This document shows, piece after piece, positions 8,248 to 17,457 of a DNA stretch of 64,000 nucleotides. The translations under genes were made by a program, and so were the position numbers. The stretch comes from Micromonospora halophytica (GTDB lineage: Bacteria > Actinomycetota > Actinomycetes > Mycobacteriales > Micromonosporaceae). How positions within the stretch are numbered: the stretch's first letter is position 1; the number at the start of each line of letters is the position of its first letter. The notes under the pieces are model-generated. The model had not been told where the DNA came from, did not search any database, and was given only the letters and a program-made list of their open reading frames with translations. The stretch is taken from contig NZ_FMDN01000003.1 in NCBI RefSeq assembly GCF_900090245.1, positions 310,001 through 374,000 on the forward strand, in the 5' to 3' direction.

Positions 8248-8853
8248 TCAGCGGGCCGGTGCGTGTCGGGTCAGGGCGGCCAGTGCCGGCGCGACGAGCT
8301 GGGCCGTCCCGCCGGCCAGCGGCTCGGGCAGCCGGTCCGGCGGGAACCAGCCCAGCGCCTCGGACTCGTCGCTGACCCGCTCGACCGCGCCGGGCGGGGC
8401 GAAGACCGCGAAGCGTACGTCGTGGTGCAGCGAGCCACCCTGGCAGCCGACCGGGTGGATGTCGACGTCGATCGGCACCGGGTCCACCACCAGGCCGGCG
8501 ATGCCCGACTCCTCGGTCGCCTCGCGCAGGGCGGCGGCGGCCAGCGTACGGTCGGTCTCCTCGCAGTGCCCGCCGAGCTGGACCCACTTGTGGAACTTGC
8601 CGTGCAGGCAGAGCAGCACCCGGGAACCGGTGGTGTCGAGGATCAGCGCGCTCGCGGTGACGTGACCGGGCCGGTGGCTCCGGTCCATCGCCACCGGGCC
8701 CGCGGTGAGCAGGTCGAGGGTGCGGTTCCGCGCCTCGGCGGCCGCCGGGCTGGTGGGCGCCCATCCGGTCAGCACCGCGACCGCGTCGGCGTGCAGCGCG
8801 CGATGCCGGTCGGTGGGGCCGGCGGAACGTGGGGCGGGGGTGGTGTCGGGCAC
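8248..8853 (-). CDS. Nudix hydrolase
   Basis: 201-residue pyrophosphohydrolase. The Nudix box is intact: G-H-C-E-E-T-D-R-T-L-A-A-A-A-L-R-E-A-T-E followed by ESGI (about residues 93-115), with the REATEE metal-binding core. The N-terminal 50 residues and the WVQLGGHCE run are typical of actinobacterial proteins annotated only as Nudix hydrolases. The substrate (nucleoside diphosphate derivative, or oxidised nucleotide) cannot be inferred. Convergent with manC and divergent from the next gene, with start codons 39 bases apart. Confidence 0.9.
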   Translation of the reverse strand: MPDTTPAPRSAGPTDRHRALHADAVAVLTGWAPTSPAAAEARNRTLDLLTAGPVAMDRSHRPGHVTASALILDTTGSRVLLCLHGKFHKWVQLGGHCEETDRTLAAAALREATEESGIAGLVVDPVPIDVDIHPVGCQGGSLHHDVRFAVFAPPGAVERVSDESEALGWFPPDRLPEPLAGGTAQLVAPALAALTRHAPAR

Positions 8854-8892
8854 CCCGACACTCTACGAGCGTCGGCTCCGTACCCTGGCCCG

Positions 8893-9930
8893 GTGACCTT
8901 GCGACTCGTCGAGTTCGTCGTGGCCGGCAACGAGGCCAGTGATCTGCTGCCGGTCCGTTCCCCGGCGGTGCTGCGCGCCCACCGGGCCCGGCGTGGCTTC
9001 TGGACCGTGTTGGACGAGGGCCCGGTGGAGCGCTGCCTGGCCCTGCTGCTGGAACTCGAGGACGGCGAGTGGGTCGCCCACCACGTGCCGGCCGACGCGG
9101 GCCCGGAGAACGGCCGTACCGAGGACGGTGAGGCGCTGGCCCACCATGACGGCTGGGTGTACGTCTTCGGCTCGCACTTCGGCTCGAAGGGCGGCCCGCT
9201 GCGCCCCCGCCGCGCGTTCGTGGCCCGGTTCCGGGAGGACGACGCGGCCCTCGGGACGCTGCCGGTGCAGGTGGTGCGCAACAGCTTCCGGGTGCACCGC
9301 GCGATCAACGACGCGCTGGCGAAGGCGCCGTTCGCCCCGTTGTCCCCGGGTGAGCGGGTGCGCAGCCGGTTCATCGTCGAGACGCGGGCCCGGGGGACCG
9401 CCCGGGCGAAGAGGTGGGTGACCCGGCTGGCCGAGGACGACCTGCCGCTCAACGTGGAGGCCGCGGCCTTCGCGCCGGACGGCACCGTGCTGCTCGGGCT
9501 GCGGTTCCCGGTGACCGCCGCAGGGGAGCCGACCCTGGTCGAGCTGTCCGGGGTGCCGGAGATGTTCACCGGCGGGGACTGGCCCCGGGCCGGCCGGGCG
9601 TACGCGCTGACCGGGGTGACCCCGCCCGGCACCCTGGTCGGCTTCCGGGCCGTCACCCCCACGCCCGACGGCGGGTACGCGGCGGTGGTCGGTTCGATCG
9701 ACGCCCTCGGCAAGGGTTCGGTGCTGCTGGACGACCACCCGGAGGGTGGTGAGGTGACTTCCCGGCACGTCCGGTTCCGCTGGGAGCCGGGTGCCGACGA
9801 GTACCGGATCGCCGGGGAGGTGGTGGCCGACCTGGCGCCCTTCCACCACGTCGAGGGCCTGGCGGAGCAGGACGGGGCCTGTTTCTACGTCACCGACGAG
9901 GACCACCGGGTGGCGCTCTGGATCGGCTGA
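8893..9930 (+). CDS. conserved hypothetical protein
   Basis: 345 residues from GTG 8893 (VTLRLVEFVVAG). Not recognised. Repeated short blocks ending in VYVFGSHFGSKGGPLRPRR, FAPDGTVLLGLRFPV and GSVLLDDHPEGG, spaced through the chain, resemble blades of a beta-propeller, and EGLAEQDGACFYVTDEDH near the C-terminus resembles the DUF6929-type proteins; both comparisons are weak. No signal peptide or membrane segment. The large upstream extension of this frame runs antisense through the Nudix gene and was rejected. Confidence 0.75.
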   Translation: MTLRLVEFVVAGNEASDLLPVRSPAVLRAHRARRGFWTVLDEGPVERCLALLLELEDGEWVAHHVPADAGPENGRTEDGEALAHHDGWVYVFGSHFGSKGGPLRPRRAFVARFREDDAALGTLPVQVVRNSFRVHRAINDALAKAPFAPLSPGERVRSRFIVETRARGTARAKRWVTRLAEDDLPLNVEAAAFAPDGTVLLGLRFPVTAAGEPTLVELSGVPEMFTGGDWPRAGRAYALTGVTPPGTLVGFRAVTPTPDGGYAAVVGSIDALGKGSVLLDDHPEGGEVTSRHVRFRWEPGADEYRIAGEVVADLAPFHHVEGLAEQDGACFYVTDEDHRVALWIG

Positions 9931-10128
9931 CCGTGGGACGCCGACGCCCGGGTGACACCTCTGCGGAACTGGGGCCGCAGACCCTCGTGGTGCCGCCCGG
10001 GCGCCGCGTCCACCCGGCCCCCGTGACCCGGGCGCGTGACGGGAGTACCCCCGTGCACGCCGTACCGGGCAGTAGGAGCATGCCAAGCGACGGCGGGGCA
10101 CGTCGAGGAGTTTCAGCCCACGCTTAAA

Positions 10129-10159
10129 AGTGCAGGTTAGTGCCGCACGGTACAGTGCA
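10129..10159 (+). promoter_or_regulatory. direct repeats upstream of ArsR-like regulator
   Basis: AGTGCAG occurs at 10129-10135 and again at 10153-10159, 24 bp apart, in an AT-richer patch about 45-75 bases before the regulator start. Possible operator, unproven. Confidence 0.35.
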
Positions 10160-10203
10160 GAGGGTCGGCGGGCGTCCCTCTGCCCGCCCTCGGGAGCGCC
10201 ACC

Positions 10204-11202
10204 ATGCTGACGATCCACTTCTCCCCGGAGGACATCCTCCGGACCCGGATGGCCCCGGCCGCGGACCCGGTCTGGGAGCTGGTACTCAGCCTGCACCTGC
10301 TCCAGGGGCGCAGCAGCGACCCACTGATGGCGCACTGGCGTCAGGGCGTCACCCGCGAGCTGCGTCGCGACGCCGCCTCGGAGCGGCTGCGGCTGCTCTT
10401 CGCGCTCAACCCACCCCGCGGATACTTCCCCGACTTCCTCACCCCGTACGACAGCGTCGAGGGCTTCGAGGCGGGGCTGGAGGCCGTCCGGTCCACCCCG
10501 GCCGGGATCCTGCACCGGGACCTGACCGTGCTGGCCGGCGCGAACACCCTGCCCACGTCGGCCGCCCCGCTGGCCCGGGGCGAGCCGGAGGTGCTGCGGC
10601 ACCTGACCGAGTCGATGTCCCGGTACCGGTCGGTGGCGCTCACGCCGTACTGGGGGCGGATCCAGGCGGCGGTGGAGGCGGACCGGACCCGCCGGGCACG
10701 CGCCCTGCTCGACGGCGGCGTGGAGGGACTACTGAACAGCCTGCGCCCCGCCATGATCTGGAAGTCCGACCGGCTGGAGATCCACGGGTACCCGGACAGC
10801 CGGGAGCTGCACCTGGGCGGGCGCGGGCTGCTGCTGGTGCCCTCGTTCTTCTGCGCGCGCACCCCGGTGGCCCTGCTCGACCCGGCGCTGCCGCCGGTCC
10901 TGGTCTACCCGGTGGACCGGTTGGGTGGGCTCGTCCCGGGTGACGGTGCCGGCGGGGCCGGGAACGGGGCCGGCCGGGAGGCGCTCGCCGCGCTGCTCGG
11001 GCGGACCCGGGCGGCCGTGCTGGCGGCCAGCGACGACGGCTGCACCACCGGTGAGATGGCCCGCCGGCTGCACATCTCGCCGGCTGCCGCCAGTCAGCAC
11101 ACCGCCGTGCTCCGCAGGGCCGGGCTGCTGGTGAGCCAGCGGGACCGCAACACCGTGCTGCACACCCTCACCCCGCTGGGCCGCGCCATGCTCGACGCCT
11201 GA
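10204..11202 (+). CDS. ArsR-like winged-helix regulator
   Basis: 332 residues. The C-terminal about 65 residues (AAVLAASDDGCTTGEMARR, then HISPAAASQHTAVLRRAGLL and a wing VSQRDRNTVLHTLTPLG) form a clear ArsR-type winged helix-turn-helix. The N-terminal 250 residues, beginning MLTIHFSPEDILRTR, are the sensor region seen in many actinomycete ArsR-like proteins of about 330 residues; its ligand is unknown and no cysteine metal site is evident. GGGAGCG precedes ATG 10204. It stands alone and is convergent with fbiB; autoregulation through the upstream AGTGCAG repeats is possible. Confidence 0.88.
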   Translation: MLTIHFSPEDILRTRMAPAADPVWELVLSLHLLQGRSSDPLMAHWRQGVTRELRRDAASERLRLLFALNPPRGYFPDFLTPYDSVEGFEAGLEAVRSTPAGILHRDLTVLAGANTLPTSAAPLARGEPEVLRHLTESMSRYRSVALTPYWGRIQAAVEADRTRRARALLDGGVEGLLNSLRPAMIWKSDRLEIHGYPDSRELHLGGRGLLLVPSFFCARTPVALLDPALPPVLVYPVDRLGGLVPGDGAGGAGNGAGREALAALLGRTRAAVLAASDDGCTTGEMARRLHISPAAASQHTAVLRRAGLLVSQRDRNTVLHTLTPLGRAMLDA

Positions 11203-11230
11203 CGCCACCGTGGGCGCGCCTGCCGGGGTG

Positions 11231-12319
11231 TCAGAGCGCCAGGCAGGCGCTCGCCGTGCTGCCCGCGGGCGGGGGCAGCAGCGCCGACGGCACGCCCTCG
11301 GCGGCCAGCGCGGTCCGCAGCCGCTGCACGTCGGTGCCGAAGCGCACCAGGTCGGCGCGGTCGATCGGGGTGGGCGCCGCGCCGAGGAGCAGTCCGGTGG
11401 CCTGCTCCGGCCAGCCGGGCACGCTCGCCACCAGTCCGGCGCGTACCTCGTCGTCGGTGACGTGGGTGAAGGCGGTGCCGGGCGCGACCACCTCGGCCAC
11501 GGCGGCGATCGCCCGGGCCACCGCCGCCGGGTCGGCCGGCGTCGCCCCGGGCCCGTCGGTCAGGGTCGCGGCCTCCCGCAGCCCGGCGGCCTTCGCCTCG
11601 GCGGTGCCGAGGGAGAAGAGGTCCATCGCCGCGTCCCGGATCAGGGTGGCCGCGCCGCCGCCGTCGTCGGTACGGGTGGCGGCCAGGTAGCCACGGACCA
11701 CCGCGACCGGGACCTGGTCGCACTTGCCCTTGATCAGCTCACCCGCGCCGGCCAGCTCGTCCACCACGGCCATCTGGGTGAGCTGCAGCTCGTTGCCGTA
11801 CGGGTCGATCTCGCCCCGGTGGTCCCGGAGGGCGGACATGCCGGCCACCCCGAGCGCGACGTCGGTGAGCCCGTTGCGCCAGGGCCGGCCCATCGTGTCG
11901 CTGATGATCACGGCGACGTCCAGCTCGTAGCGCTCGCGCAGCGCCGCCCGCAGCGCCCGGGCGGAGGCGTCCGGGTCCGTGGGGAGCAGCACCAGCCGGG
12001 TCTTGCCGACGTTGGAGGCGTCGATCCCGGCGGAGGCCATCACGAAGCCGTGGTGGGTCTGCACGATCCGGGTCGCGCCCCGGGTCGCCACCACCCGCGC
12101 GGTCTCGGTGGCCAGCACCTCGTCGCGGGCCGCGAGCCGCTCCGGCCCGTCCGCCGGCACGTCGACCAGCCGGCCCTCCGCCTTGGACACGATCTTGCTG
12201 GTGACGACCAGCACGTCCCCGTCGCGCAGCCACGGTGCGGCGGTGGCGATCAGCGCCGCCAGATCGTCACCCTCGGTCACGTCGCCGATGCCCGGCACCG
12301 GCAGGATCTCCAGCCTCAC
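11231..12319 (-). CDS. fbiB: coenzyme F420-0:L-glutamate ligase
   Basis: Adds glutamate residues to F420-0 using GTP. The CofE domain occupies about residues 1-245: VVTSKIVSKAEGR, IVQTHHGFVMASAGIDASN, IISDTMGRPWRNGLTDVALG and ELIKGKCDQVPVA are all present. The remaining about 115 residues are too short for the FMN nitroreductase domain (about 200 residues) that mycobacterial FbiB carries for dehydro-F420-0 reduction. GTG 12319 overlaps the stop of fbiA by four bases (GTGA), so the two are translationally coupled. The upstream extension to 12790 is antisense noise within fbiA. The ligase role is secure; reductase function is doubtful. Confidence 0.93.
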   Translation of the reverse strand: MRLEILPVPGIGDVTEGDDLAALIATAAPWLRDGDVLVVTSKIVSKAEGRLVDVPADGPERLAARDEVLATETARVVATRGATRIVQTHHGFVMASAGIDASNVGKTRLVLLPTDPDASARALRAALRERYELDVAVIISDTMGRPWRNGLTDVALGVAGMSALRDHRGEIDPYGNELQLTQMAVVDELAGAGELIKGKCDQVPVAVVRGYLAATRTDDGGGAATLIRDAAMDLFSLGTAEAKAAGLREAATLTDGPGATPADPAAVARAIAAVAEVVAPGTAFTHVTDDEVRAGLVASVPGWPEQATGLLLGAAPTPIDRADLVRFGTDVQRLRTALAAEGVPSALLPPPAGSTASACLAL

Positions 12320-13263
12320 ACCAGCTCCAACGCGGCCCGGACCATCTGCGCCGTCGCCGCCTCGTCGGTCATCCGCAACGGCGCGGACCGGACCGTCGTC
12401 CCCGGCACCACCGTGCCCTCGTCCTCCGGCGCCACCAGCCAGGCGTCGAGCAGCCCACCCTCGCTCCGCGCACCGTACAGCCGGCCGACCCCGGCCGCGC
12501 TGCACTCCACGCCCAGCACGGACAGGCAGCGGTCGGCCATCCCCCGGACCGGGGCACCACCGATGATCGGCGAGACGCCGACGACCGGGGCGGAGCCCTC
12601 GGTGACCGCCTCGCGCAGGCCCGGCACGGCCAGCACCGGGGCGACGCTGACCACCGGGTTGCTCGGCGCGATCAGCACCACGTCCGCGCCGGCGATCGCC
12701 TCCAGCACCCCGGGGGCCGGCTTCGCGCTCTCCGCGCCGACGAAGACGAACCGGTGGGTCGGGATGTCCGCCCGGTGGCGCACCCACCACTCCTGGAAGT
12801 GGATCGCCCGCTGGCCCTGCTCCCCGTCGACCACCACGTGGGTCTCCAGGCGGTCGTCGGTGGCCGGCAGCAGGCGTACGCCGGGCTGCCAGCGGGTCGC
12901 CAGCGCCTGCGTCACCTCGGACAGCGGATATCCGGCGTTGAGCATGGTGGTCCGCACCAGGTGGGTGGCGACGTCCTTGTCGCCGAGGCCGAACCAGCTC
13001 GGCTCGGCGCCGTAGGCGGCCAGTTCCGCCTTGACCGTCCAGGTCTCGCCGACCCGACCCCAGCCCCGCTCCGGGTCGGCCCCGCCGCCCAGGGTGTACA
13101 TGACGCTGTCCAGGTCCGGGCAGACCTTGAGCCCGTGCAGGAGCAGGTCGTCCCCGACGTTCACCACGGCGGTCACCTCGGCGCCCACCTCCCGGGCGTA
13201 CGCCCGGACGCCGAGCAGGAACCGGGCGCCCCCGATGCCGCCGGTCAGAACCACGATGCGCAT
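12316..13263 (-). CDS. fbiA: 2-phospho-L-lactate/PEP transferase of F420 synthesis
   Basis: CofD/FbiA joins the activated phospho-C3 unit (phosphoenolpyruvoyl in actinobacteria) to FO, giving (dehydro)F420-0. 315 residues; N-terminus MRIVVLTGGIGGARFLLGVR is diagnostic. Also visible: VVNVGDDLLLHGLKVCPDLD, LGDKDVATHLVRTTML and VLIAPSNPVVSVAPVLAV. ATG 13263 matches family N-termini; ATG 13272 (MDGMRI) is an alternative. First gene of the fbiA-fbiB pair. The activating enzyme fbiD/cofC is not in the window. Confidence 0.94.
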   Translation of the reverse strand: MRIVVLTGGIGGARFLLGVRAYAREVGAEVTAVVNVGDDLLLHGLKVCPDLDSVMYTLGGGADPERGWGRVGETWTVKAELAAYGAEPSWFGLGDKDVATHLVRTTMLNAGYPLSEVTQALATRWQPGVRLLPATDDRLETHVVVDGEQGQRAIHFQEWWVRHRADIPTHRFVFVGAESAKPAPGVLEAIAGADVVLIAPSNPVVSVAPVLAVPGLREAVTEGSAPVVGVSPIIGGAPVRGMADRCLSVLGVECSAAGVGRLYGARSEGGLLDAWLVAPEDEGTVVPGTTVRSAPLRMTDEAATAQMVRAALELV

Positions 13264-13360
13264 GCCGTCCATCCTCGCGTACGCGACGCCTGCGATCGGC
13301 CGGTGGTCCGGGAGACTAGGCTCACGTCGGCATCTGTCCGTTTCGCCCGAGGGAGAACTC

Positions 13361-14269
13361 GTGACCAGCCCCGCCGAGCCGGCGTCGAACGACGCCTCGC
13401 AGGCCAGGAACCTCACCCGCCCGTTGCGCGAACTGGCCGCGCTGGTGCTGCTCGGCGCGAACGCCGTGCTGCTCTTCGTCGGACTGATCCGGCTGCTCGC
13501 GCCGGCCAACGAGTACAGCACCTTCTCCGGCCGCGCGGGCAGCACCTTCTTGGCGTTCGTGGGCATCGAGTCGACGGTCCTGCCGCTGCTGGCCGTCCTG
13601 CTCGCCACCCACGTCCCGCCGGTGGTCGGCCGGGCGCGGCAGATCACCCAGGCCGCCGTCGCCGAGTACGCCTTCGGCGCGCTGTTCGGTGCGCTGACCT
13701 TCCTGATCTGGCTGGTCGGCCGGCTCGCCAAGGCGGAGGTGCTGGAGGCGCTGCTGGGCACGCTGACCCGGGCGGCCTGGTTCGCGATCTTCGGGGTGGC
13801 CGCCTTCGTCGCGTACCAGGTGTGGCGGACCCTCTACCACGTTCCGAAGCCCAAGCCGCAGCCCGGCGTGTACGGCCAGCCGCAGCCGGGCTGGCCGCAG
13901 CAGCCCGCGCAGGGCGGCTTCCCCTCCGCCGGGTACCCGCCGCCGGGCCAGTCCGGCTTCCCCGGCCCGGGTGCCCAGTACGGTCAGCCCGCCCCCGCCG
14001 CGGCCCCGCCGTTCGGCGCCGCCCCGCAGCCGGCCCCGCCGTACGGCCCGCCCCAGTCGGCGCCGCCGTACGGGAGCGTGCCGCAGTCCGCGCCGTCCTT
14101 CTCCGGGCCGAACACCGCCCCGCCCTTCGGGCAGCCGCCGTCGGCCGACCCGACCCAGGCCATCCCGCGGCAGCCCGGTGAGGCCGGCACGTCGCCGGCC
14201 GGGCCGGGTGGCGAGGACAGCGACCGGACCCAGCGGTTCCAGCGGGACGACCCCCACTTCCCCCGCTGA
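13361..14269 (+). CDS. membrane protein with Pro/Gln-rich tail
   Basis: 302 residues from GTG 13361, preceded by GAGGGAGAA. Four hydrophobic segments lie in the first 160 residues (about 25-47, 60-80, 103-123 and 130-150), ending at WRTLYHV; the second half is a disordered tail rich in Pro, Gln, Gly and Tyr with repeated PPYG-like units. No domain was recognised. It is divergent from fbiA and upstream of fbiC, but a link to F420 is not indicated. Confidence 0.8.
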   Translation: MTSPAEPASNDASQARNLTRPLRELAALVLLGANAVLLFVGLIRLLAPANEYSTFSGRAGSTFLAFVGIESTVLPLLAVLLATHVPPVVGRARQITQAAVAEYAFGALFGALTFLIWLVGRLAKAEVLEALLGTLTRAAWFAIFGVAAFVAYQVWRTLYHVPKPKPQPGVYGQPQPGWPQQPAQGGFPSAGYPPPGQSGFPGPGAQYGQPAPAAAPPFGAAPQPAPPYGPPQSAPPYGSVPQSAPSFSGPNTAPPFGQPPSADPTQAIPRQPGEAGTSPAGPGGEDSDRTQRFQRDDPHFPR

Positions 14270-14284
14270 CCTGGACGCCCTGCC

Positions 14285-14310
14285 GGGCGGGACGCGCGGG
14301 CGTCCCGCCC
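14285..14310 (+). terminator. hairpin terminator
   Basis: GGGCGGGACGC (14285-14295) pairs perfectly with GCGTCCCGCCC (14300-14310) around a GCGG loop, 16 bases after the membrane protein stop. Confidence 0.7.
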
Positions 14311-14416
14311 GTGGCGGGTCCGGCGGTGGTGAGCGGGCCGCCCGCGCTGCCGGGGGCGACGTCACACCGCGTTCCGTGCGCGTCGCGCCGTCGGCCGCAA
14401 CGCATAGGCTGAGCGG

Positions 14417-16948
14417 ATGGTTGACCGCACCGATCCCGGCCCGACCACGGCGAGCGTGCGGCGCGCGCTGCGTCGGGCGGCCTCCGGGCGCGCGTTGGAC
14501 GTCGAGGAGGCGACCGCGCTGCTGGCGGCCCGGGGCCCCGAGCTGGACGAACTGCTCCGGATCGCCGGGGAGGTGCGCGACGCCGGGCTGCGGGCGGCCG
14601 GGCGGCCGGGCGTGGTGACGTACTCGAAGAAGGTCTTCATCCCGCTCACCCGGCTGTGCCGGGACCGCTGCCACTACTGCACCTTCGCCACCGTGCCGCA
14701 CCGGCTGCCGGCGGCGTTCCTGGAGCAGGACGAGGTGCTGACGATCGCCCGCGAGGGGGCGGCGCTGGGCTGCAAGGAGGCGCTGTTCACCCTCGGCGAC
14801 CGGCCGGAGGAGCGCTGGCCGGCGGCCCGACGTTGGCTGGACGAGCGCGGCTACGACTCCACGCTGGACTATCTGCGTGCCTGCGCGGTGGCGGTGCTGG
14901 AGCAGACGGGGCTGCTGCCGCACCTCAACCCGGGTGTGCTCTCCTGGTCGGAGCTGCAACGGCTCAAGCCGGTGGCGCCGAGCATGGGGATGATGCTGGA
15001 GACCACCGCGACCCGGCTCTGGTCGGAGCCGGGCGGCCCGCACTTCGGCTCGCCGGACAAGGAGCCCGCCGTCCGGCTGCGGGTCCTCGACGACGCCGGC
15101 CGGGTCGGGGTGCCGTTCACCACCGGCATCCTGATCGGCATCGGCGAGACCCCGGCCGAGCGGGTCGACGCGGTCTTCGCGATCCGCCGCGGCATGCGGG
15201 AGTACGGCCACCTCCAGGAGGTGATCGTGCAGAACTTCCGGGCCAAGCCGGACACCGCGATGCGCGGCATGCCCGACGCGGAGCTGCACGACCTGGCGGC
15301 CACGGTGGCGGTCGCCCGGGTGCTGCTCGGCCCGAGGGCCCGCATCCAGGCCCCGCCCAACCTGATCGAGGGCGAGTACGACCTGCTCCTGCGCGCCGGC
15401 ATCGACGACTGGGGCGGGGTCTCCCCGCTGACCCCGGACCACGTCAACCCGGAACGCCCGTGGCCGCAGCTCGACGAGCTGGCCCGGCACACCGAGAAGT
15501 CCGGCTTCACGCTGCGCGAGCGGCTGACGATCTACCCGGAGTACGTCCGGGCCGGCGACCCGTGGCTCGACCCGAGGCTGCTGCCGCACGTCGGCGCGCT
15601 GGCCGACCCGGAGACCGGCCTCGCCGTGGAGTCCGCCCGTCCGGTCGGGCGCCCCTGGCAGGAGCCGGACGAGACGTACGGCGGTCGGACCGACCTGCAC
15701 GCCACCATCGACACCACCGGCCGCACCGGCGACCGGCGGGGCGACTTCGACAGCGTGTACGGCGACTGGTCGGAGGTGGCCGGCAAGGTCGCCCCGGAGG
15801 CGGCAGCCCGCGGGCCGGGCGGGGGCGTACCGGTGGCCGGCGGTGACCTGGCGGCGGGCCTGCGGTTGGCGGCGGACGACCCGGCGGCGCTGCTGGAGCC
15901 CCGGCACGCCGACGCCGCGCTGGCGCTGTTCGGCGCGGACGGCCCGGCGTTGGACGAGTTGTGCCGGCTCGCCGACGACGTCCGGCGGGACACGGTCGGC
16001 GACGACGTGACGTACGTGGTCAACCGCAACATCAACTTCAGCAACGTCTGCTACGTGGGCTGCCGGTTCTGCGCCTTCGCCCAGCGGGAGCGGGACGCCG
16101 ACGCGTACCGGCTCTCGGTGGAGCAGGTCGCCGACCGGGCCGAGGAGGCGTGGGCGGCCGGGGCGAGCGAGGTCTGCCTGCAGGGCGGCATCGACCCGAA
16201 GATGCCGGTGACCGGCTACGCCGACCTGGTCCGGGCGATCAAGGCCCGGGTGCCGGGGATGCACGTGCACGCCTTCTCCCCGATGGAGATCGTCACCGCC
16301 GCCGCGAAGGCCGGGGTGCCGGTGCGGGAGTGGCTGACCCGGCTCCGCGAGGCCGGCCTGGACACCATCCCGGGCACCGCCGCCGAGATCCTCGACGACG
16401 ACGTGCGCTGGGTGCTCACCAAGGGCAAGCTGCCGGCCGCCGCCTGGGTCGAGGTGGTCTCGACGGCCCACGGGCTGGGCATCCGGTCCAGCTCCACGAT
16501 GATGTACGGCCACGTCGACCACCCCGGCCAGTGGCTCGCGCACTTCCGGGTGCTGGCCGGCGTGCAGGACCGCACCGGCGGCTTCACCGAGTTCGTGGCG
16601 CTGCCGTTCGTGCACACCAACGCGCCGATCTACCTGGCGGGCATCGCCCGGCCGGGTCCCACCTGGCGGGAGAACCGGGTGGTGCACGCGATGGCGCGAC
16701 TGCTGCTGCACGGCCGGATCGACAACATCCAGTGCTCCTGGGTGAAGCTCGGCGACGACGGCACGGTGGCGATGCTCCGGGGCGGCTGCAACGACCTGGG
16801 CGGCACGTTGATGGAGGAGACCATCTCCCGGATGGCCGGTTCCGGGAACGGATCGGCGCGTACCGAGGAGCAGCTGCGGGCCATCGCGACGGCGGCCGGA
16901 CGACCGGCGCGCAAGCGGACGACCGCGTACGGTCACCGATCCGGATAG
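14417..16948 (+). CDS. fbiC: 7,8-didemethyl-8-hydroxy-5-deazariboflavin (FO) synthase
   Basis: Bifunctional radical-SAM enzyme that builds the deazaflavin chromophore FO of coenzyme F420 from tyrosine and the ribityl-aminouracil intermediate. 843 residues, the fused CofG-CofH form of actinobacteria. Two complete radical-SAM clusters are visible: CRDRCHYC (C81, C85, C88) in the CofG half and CYVGCRFC (C545, C549, C552) in the CofH half. Other hallmarks are [22 protein letters not shown] and [13 protein letters not shown]. Start ATG 14417. With fbiA and fbiB nearby, three steps of F420 synthesis are within 6 kb. Confidence 0.97.
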   Translation: MVDRTDPGPTTASVRRALRRAASGRALDVEEATALLAARGPELDELLRIAGEVRDAGLRAAGRPGVVTYSKKVFIPLTRLCRDRCHYCTFATVPHRLPAAFLEQDEVLTIAREGAALGCKEALFTLGDRPEERWPAARRWLDERGYDSTLDYLRACAVAVLEQTGLLPHLNPGVLSWSELQRLKPVAPSMGMMLETTATRLWSEPGGPHFGSPDKEPAVRLRVLDDAGRVGVPFTTGILIGIGETPAERVDAVFAIRRGMREYGHLQEVIVQNFRAKPDTAMRGMPDAELHDLAATVAVARVLLGPRARIQAPPNLIEGEYDLLLRAGIDDWGGVSPLTPDHVNPERPWPQLDELARHTEKSGFTLRERLTIYPEYVRAGDPWLDPRLLPHVGALADPETGLAVESARPVGRPWQEPDETYGGRTDLHATIDTTGRTGDRRGDFDSVYGDWSEVAGKVAPEAAARGPGGGVPVAGGDLAAGLRLAADDPAALLEPRHADAALALFGADGPALDELCRLADDVRRDTVGDDVTYVVNRNINFSNVCYVGCRFCAFAQRERDADAYRLSVEQVADRAEEAWAAGASEVCLQGGIDPKMPVTGYADLVRAIKARVPGMHVHAFSPMEIVTAAAKAGVPVREWLTRLREAGLDTIPGTAAEILDDDVRWVLTKGKLPAAAWVEVVSTAHGLGIRSSSTMMYGHVDHPGQWLAHFRVLAGVQDRTGGFTEFVALPFVHTNAPIYLAGIARPGPTWRENRVVHAMARLLLHGRIDNIQCSWVKLGDDGTVAMLRGGCNDLGGTLMEETISRMAGSGNGSARTEEQLRAIATAAGRPARKRTTAYGHRSG

Positions 16949-16952
16949 CGTC

Positions 16953-17071
16953 GAACCTTTCTCCGGCGGGAGCCGTACCACTGGTCGCCGGCGGCGGTTT
17001 GGGCGAGGGCCGCTGCCGGCAGCCTCGCGCTCCACACCGCGCGCGCTGACGCGCCGCCGGAGGAAAGGTTC
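16953..17071 (+). promoter_or_regulatory. long-range inverted repeat occluding the ribosome site of the next gene
   Basis: GAACCTTTCTCCGGCGG (16953-16969) is the reverse complement of CCGCCGGAGGAAAGGTTC (17054-17071) apart from one bulged base. The right arm contains the GGAGG of the following ATG (17075). Paired in mRNA it would hide the ribosome site. Confidence 0.55.
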
Positions 17072-17074
17072 CCC

Positions 17075-17356
17075 ATGACGAGTGAAGTGCGGAAGCGTCC
17101 CTGGCCGCGACTGACCCGCAGGCAGACACTGACCGCCGCCGCGAGCGCCACGCTCGGCGCGGCGGCGCTGACCGTGACCGGTGTGTCGGCGGCGCAGAAC
17201 GCCCCGTCGGCCGCGCGTTCGAAGGACGACCGGATCGTCGTCCACCTGCGCGACGCCGCCTCCGGGACGATGGACATCTTCGTCGGCACGTCCCGGATCG
17301 AGGTACGCGACCGCGGCCTGGCGGACCGGCTGCGCAGCGCCGCCGGGCGGCGCTGA
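17075..17356 (+). CDS. small Tat-signal exported protein
   Basis: 93 residues. The N-terminus has a twin-arginine signal (LTRRQTLTAAASATLGAAAL, about residues 13-32) with an Ala-rich cleavage region near VSAAQNA. The mature part of about 50 residues (DDRIVVHLRDAASGTMDIFV) has no recognised fold. The GGAGG ribosome site lies in a long inverted repeat. It is followed after 101 bases by a DUF4331 gene, an arrangement known from actinomycetes, so the two probably act together outside the membrane. Function unknown. Confidence 0.85.
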   Translation: MTSEVRKRPWPRLTRRQTLTAAASATLGAAALTVTGVSAAQNAPSAARSKDDRIVVHLRDAASGTMDIFVGTSRIEVRDRGLADRLRSAAGRR

Positions 17357-17457
17357 CCCCGTTCTCGTTCCGCTCTTCCGCACGACCCGGCGCAGGCTCC
17401 CGGCGCCCGGCTCGTCATGCCCCGACGTCCTCCTGATCCCGCAAAGGTTGGCCCGCC

